Assembly (NCBI GenBank): GCA_031260015.1
Contig: JAIRKR010000019.1
Location: 1-17,076 of the forward strand
Direction of reading: 5' to 3'
DNA length: 17,076 nucleotides
Source: Puniceicoccales bacterium
GTDB taxonomy: Bacteria; Verrucomicrobiota; Verrucomicrobiia; Opitutales; UBA9783
Part shown: in pieces, positions 14,221-17,076 of the stretch
Layout: every line of letters starts with the position of its first letter
How positions within the stretch are numbered: the stretch's first letter is position 1
Program-made: the position numbers and the translations under genes
Notes under the pieces: model-generated
Told to the model about the DNA's origin: nothing
The model's database searches: none
Seen by the model: the letters and a program-made list of their open reading frames with translations, nothing else

Positions 14221-14991
14221 TTATTTGATTGCTTGTGGGATGAAAATTTTGTCCCCCACTTTGAGTTGTTTGGGGTCGGAAATTTTGTTGGCAGCGCGGA
14301 TATACTCCGTACTTGAATTAAGCTTTTGTGCAATGCTTGCCAACGAGTCTCCAAATTTAATTTCGTACATGATGCCCGTTTGGGGATAATGATCTTTAGG
14401 AGTATCGGCCACTTGTGCCATCTGCACAATTTTGTCAAACCCCTCTTGCATTTGTTGTGCAAGATCTTGAATGCGTTCATTGACGTCTGATAAGATCTTC
14501 AGTTGGCATCGCTCGCACACTTGTTGCACCTGATCTTGAGAAGAAACGCATCGTTGTTCAAATTCAGCATATTTTTTCAAAAAGTCTTTATATTGTGTTT
14601 CCAGGGTTATATCTTTCGACTGCAACGCACTCAATGCTTCAACTTGAGTGGCCAATGAAAGGTAATTTTTCTGCAAATCTTCACATTGCGTTTCCAGAGC
14701 AGTATACTGCGACTGCAATGCACTCAATGCTTCAACTTGAGTGGCCAATGAAAGGCAATTTTTCTGTAAATCTTCTAATATAACCCGCTTTTTCTGCCAC
14801 TGTACATTATTGGCCACGATGCGTTCTTGTTCTGCCCCTATGCGTTTTACTTCTTGCGTCAACAAATAAACCTCCTCAGTCAAAGAAGATAATTGACGTT
14901 GAGGTGTTTGGATCACCCCCCAGCTGACGTTTAAGCAGCAAATGTTTAGGACAAACACGAACAAGCTTCTCATGGCTTTATTGTCTAACAT
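14221..14991 (-). CDS. LysM-domain envelope protein with long coiled coil
   Basis: The protein has 256 residues from the ATG at 14991 (a second ATG at 14973 is also possible). A hydrophobic segment at about residues 8-25 looks like a signal peptide; a lipobox is not convincing. Residues about 30-195 are Leu/Glu/Gln-rich and predicted coiled coil, with an exact-looking internal duplication (residues 75-105 and 106-136). A C-terminal LysM domain (about 207-253: YEIKFGDSLASIAQKLNSS...LKVGDKIFIP) should bind N-acetylglucosamine-containing glycan. The likely role is anchoring or spacing at the cell wall, or binding host or bacterial chitin-like sugar; this is inference. Wall binding makes sense only if some peptidoglycan is present. 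It lies downstream of recA on the same strand, 133 bp apart. Confidence 0.82.
   Translation of the reverse strand: MLDNKAMRSLFVFVLNICCLNVSWGVIQTPQRQLSSLTEEVYLLTQEVKRIGAEQERIVANNVQWQKKRVILEDLQKNCLSLATQVEALSALQSQYTALETQCEDLQKNYLSLATQVEALSALQSKDITLETQYKDFLKKYAEFEQRCVSSQDQVQQVCERCQLKILSDVNERIQDLAQQMQEGFDKIVQMAQVADTPKDHYPQTGIMYEIKFGDSLASIAQKLNSSTEYIRAANKISDPKQLKVGDKIFIPQAIK
14584..14769 (-). repeat. Tandem 93-bp in-frame duplication within the LysM gene
   Basis: Two adjacent copies, 14677-14769 (first in the protein) and 14584-14676, are about 85% identical by hand alignment (roughly 79 of 93 bases), with a 36-base identical core. They encode 31 residues each, 24 of which match. The unit lengthens the coiled coil without breaking the frame. 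Confidence 0.9.
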
Positions 14992-15124
14992 TTTTTGTAA
15001 AAGTCAAAATTTATAGTAAAAAATATAAAACATACAACGTTTATATTTATTTCCTAACACAGCATCTCTGCGGATTTTACGGCAACTTTCGCAATCATTA
15101 CTGGGCTCCACAATTGCTTTTCGG

Positions 15125-16213
15125 TTAAGCTTCCAGGGCATCATCTCGGTTTTCCGAAAAAGCACCCTTTGCAAGCACCATGCCTCCCGATACACGTACT
15201 TTGTTTATAATGGCTTGCGTGGCTTCTTCCATGATGGCTGGATTTTCTTTTAGATAGTTTTTGGCGGCTTCGCGACCTTGGCCAATCAGATTGCCTTTGT
15301 AGGCAACCCATGCTCCTTTCTTTTCAAAAATCTGATGCTCGATGGCTAAATCAATTACGGAAGACGCCTGCGATATGCCCTCATCGTACATAATATCAAA
15401 TTCACATTCCGTAAAAGGAGGTGCCACTTTATTTTTAACCACCTTCAACCGTGTTCTATTGCCAATAACGCGACCCATGGTGTCCTTCAGTTGTCCAACG
15501 CGACGAATGTCCATGCGAACGGATGCAAAAAACTTAAGTGCCCGTCCACCCGTAGTGGTTTCTGGACTACCAAACATGACGCCAATTTTTTCACGAATTT
15601 GGTTCGTAAAAATACAAATGCACTTTGATTTGTTGATAACGGATGTTAGGCGGCGCATTGCCTGACTCATCATGCGTGCTTGCAGGCCAACATTGGTATC
15701 ACCCATTTGGCCACTCAGTTCGGCTTTCGACACCAAGGCAGCCACGGAGTCAACGACGATAACTTCAATGGCGCCTGAACGTATAAGCGTTTCTGCAATG
15801 TTGAGTGCATCTTCACCGCTTTCGGGTTGAGAAACAATTAAATTGTCCAAATCAACACCGACAATTTTTGTATAACGAGGATCCAATGCATTTTCTACAT
15901 CGATAAAAACAGCTCGCCCCCCCTTTTTTTGCACCTGGGAGATGATGCTGAGGCATAAAGTCGTTTTACCCGAAGATTCCGGACCAAAAATTTCGCAAAT
16001 ACGACCTCTTGGAAGGCCGCCTACGCCAAGTGCGAGATCAATCGCCAAAGAGCCCGTCGAAATGACGGACACATCCATTTTGGCCGTACTCCCCATGCGC
16101 ATGATGGCTCCATCACCAAATTGTTTGTTAATGGCAGCAATAGCTAATTCCAGCGTTTTATCTTCGATGTTCGATTCTCCCGGCTTTTTGACCGTTGCCT
16201 TGTTAGTTTCCAT
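15125..16213 (-). CDS. recA: Recombinase A
   Basis: RecA forms ATP-dependent filaments on single-stranded DNA for homologous recombination and the SOS response. The protein has 362 residues, near the usual size. The N-terminal block AIAAINKQFGDGAIMRMG, Walker A GPESSGKT (77-84), Walker B region EVIVVDSVAALV, the L1/L2 region with NQIREKIGVMFGSPETTTGG, and the C-terminal domain with GQGREAAKNYLKENP are all clear. In the active-site segment the family's AEHALDP appears as VENALDP (residues 106-112). The catalytic glutamate (E107, E. coli E96) is kept, but the next residue, His in nearly all RecA, is Asn. The following EGEMGD-type block reads SGQMGD. The ATG at 16213 lies 35 bp downstream of the dnaJ stop on the same strand. 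Confidence 0.97.
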   Translation of the reverse strand: METNKATVKKPGESNIEDKTLELAIAAINKQFGDGAIMRMGSTAKMDVSVISTGSLAIDLALGVGGLPRGRICEIFGPESSGKTTLCLSIISQVQKKGGRAVFIDVENALDPRYTKIVGVDLDNLIVSQPESGEDALNIAETLIRSGAIEVIVVDSVAALVSKAELSGQMGDTNVGLQARMMSQAMRRLTSVINKSKCICIFTNQIREKIGVMFGSPETTTGGRALKFFASVRMDIRRVGQLKDTMGRVIGNRTRLKVVKNKVAPPFTECEFDIMYDEGISQASSVIDLAIEHQIFEKKGAWVAYKGNLIGQGREAAKNYLKENPAIMEEATQAIINKVRVSGGMVLAKGAFSENRDDALEA

Positions 16214-16248
16214 AAATTATCGATTAAAAAATTTCCTCAACCAATTTG

Positions 16249-17076
16249 TTAGTTTTTTTTTACATTTTTTTCAGAAACATCCGTTTGTTCTCCCAGCGAG
16301 ATGGCAAAAGCTTCCAGACATTTACGTTGTTCCCGCGTCAATTTTTTAGGGACGGTGACCGAAATCTGTACCAGCAAATCGCCCATTTTTGCACCATAAG
16401 TTGCCCTTTTATCCAGTTGTGGCATACCGTATCCCTTAAGTTTAAATATGGTATTGGGTTGGGTGCCCGCAGGAATTTTTAAGGTTGCCTTGCCGGTTAG
16501 CGTTGGAATTTCAATGTCACCACCCAAGGCTGCCAAAGTAAATGAAATATCTTGATGATACAGCAGATCCACACCATCGCGTTGAAATAAGTCGTGTTTT
16601 TTAACAAAAACAGCCACGTACAAATCGCCCGATAATCCTCCCAAGGGTCCCGTTTCTCCCAGACCCGAAAATCGCAATTTTGCACCATTGTTAATACCGG
16701 CAGGAATCTTTGCTTTAACTTGTGTTTTGTTAATTTTTAAGCCTTTCCCATGACAATAAGGACAAGGATTTTCGATAATTTTCCCCGCACCATGACACTG
16801 GGGACAAGTGCGGCTCATGCTAAAAAAGCCCTGAGAGGTGATGACTTGGCCGCGTCCACGGCATTGAGGGCACACTTTGGGCTGCGTTCCGGGCTTGCAT
16901 CCATTCCCATTACAATGGGAACAGGGAATGTGTCGCTGGTATTCAATCGTTTTGGTAACACCACTTGCGGCTTCTTCGAGGGTAATTTCTAAATCATAAC
17001 GCAAATCTGCACCCTGCGATTCACCTTTGTAACCTTGATGATCTCCAAAAAAGCTTTCAAAAATACCCCCACCCCG
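16249..17076 (-). CDS. dnaJ: Chaperone DnaJ, C-terminal part (runs off right edge)
   Basis: DnaJ stimulates the ATPase of DnaK and hands it unfolded proteins. The frame is open to the window edge, reading through GGGIFESFFGD and GADLRYDLEITLEEAASG before the TTG at 17004 that would otherwise look like a start, so it begins outside. The J domain and most of the Gly/Phe linker are missing from view. The zinc-finger region (about 16740-16923) has four CxxCxGxG units: CSHCNGNG, CPQCRGRG, CPQCHGAG and CPYCHGKG. It is followed by the two substrate-binding beta domains (IPAGINNGAKLRFSGLGE and IPTLTGKATLKIPAG blocks). The C-terminus has a basic tail, NVKKN. recA follows 35 bp later, and they may share a transcript. 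Confidence 0.96.
   Translation of the reverse strand, partial: RGGGIFESFFGDHQGYKGESQGADLRYDLEITLEEAASGVTKTIEYQRHIPCSHCNGNGCKPGTQPKVCPQCRGRGQVITSQGFFSMSRTCPQCHGAGKIIENPCPYCHGKGLKINKTQVKAKIPAGINNGAKLRFSGLGETGPLGGLSGDLYVAVFVKKHDLFQRDGVDLLYHQDISFTLAALGGDIEIPTLTGKATLKIPAGTQPNTIFKLKGYGMPQLDKRATYGAKMGDLLVQISVTVPKKLTREQRKCLEAFAISLGEQTDVSEKNVKKN

Noticed and set aside
14079..14480. 133-codon minus-strand frame overlapping the LysM gene
   Set aside because: It overlaps the LysM domain coding sequence in another frame and has no recognisable features.
15004..15195. Short minus-strand frame across the recA 3' end
   Set aside because: Mostly overlaps recA in another frame, and the remaining 40 codons are low-complexity and AT-rich.
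1..17076. Search for CRISPR arrays, insertion sequences, phage genes, restriction or toxin-antitoxin genes
   Set aside because: No regularly spaced repeats, transposase-like frames, terminal inverted repeats or defence-like proteins were seen.

Overview
The window reads as a chromosomal segment of a Gram-negative bacterium of the PVC group, most likely a verrucomicrobium close to the Opitutae/Puniceicoccales, living inside host cells. This is inference. The evidence for the lineage is an LPS Kdo transferase, a partial pseudopilin-cassette-like protein at the left edge, a YbeY whose third metal ligand is Asp, and several small proteins of a kind I associate with Opitutae. The evidence for the lifestyle is a full-length Tlc/NTT-type ATP/ADP translocase, the hallmark of energy parasites such as Chlamydiae and Rickettsiales. 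The DNA looks moderately AT-rich (not counted). Shine-Dalgarno signals are mostly weak or absent, so several starts are uncertain.

Layout, left to right. 2-799 (+): 3' end of a pseudopilin-like protein. 813-2316 (-): membrane protein of unknown function, a doubtful small ORF, and ybeY. 2381-3484 (+): prfA. 3723-3797 (+): tRNA-Glu(CUC) with a promoter-like sequence, then about 480 bp with no credible gene. 4275-4655 (-): small Cys-motif protein with a beta-rich, carbohydrate-binding-like domain. 4834-6360 (+): tlc. 6560-7685 (+): small membrane protein and gmk, one base apart. 7682-8095 (-): hypothetical protein; 8225-8301 (-): tRNA-Arg(ACG). 8594-9865 (+): waaA. 10015-11865 (+): ffh and pgpA. 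12149-13096 (-): radC and a possible small upstream ORF. 13245-13970 (+): an orotidine-phosphate-decarboxylase-fold protein that has lost its catalytic lysines. 14221-14991 (-): LysM coiled-coil envelope protein. 15125-17076 (-): recA and the 3' part of dnaJ.

Most genes are housekeeping: translation termination and RNA maturation (prfA, ybeY, tRNAs), protein targeting (ffh), phospholipid and LPS synthesis (pgpA, waaA), nucleotide metabolism (gmk), recombination (recA, radC) and chaperoning (dnaJ). I saw no insertion sequence, prophage, CRISPR array or defence system. The points that stand out are the ATP/ADP translocase in a probable verrucomicrobium, the degenerate PyrF, the tRNA-Glu with C33, sequence departures in Ffh and RecA, and a recent in-frame 31-residue duplication in the LysM protein. 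I did not find a clearly new multi-gene system.
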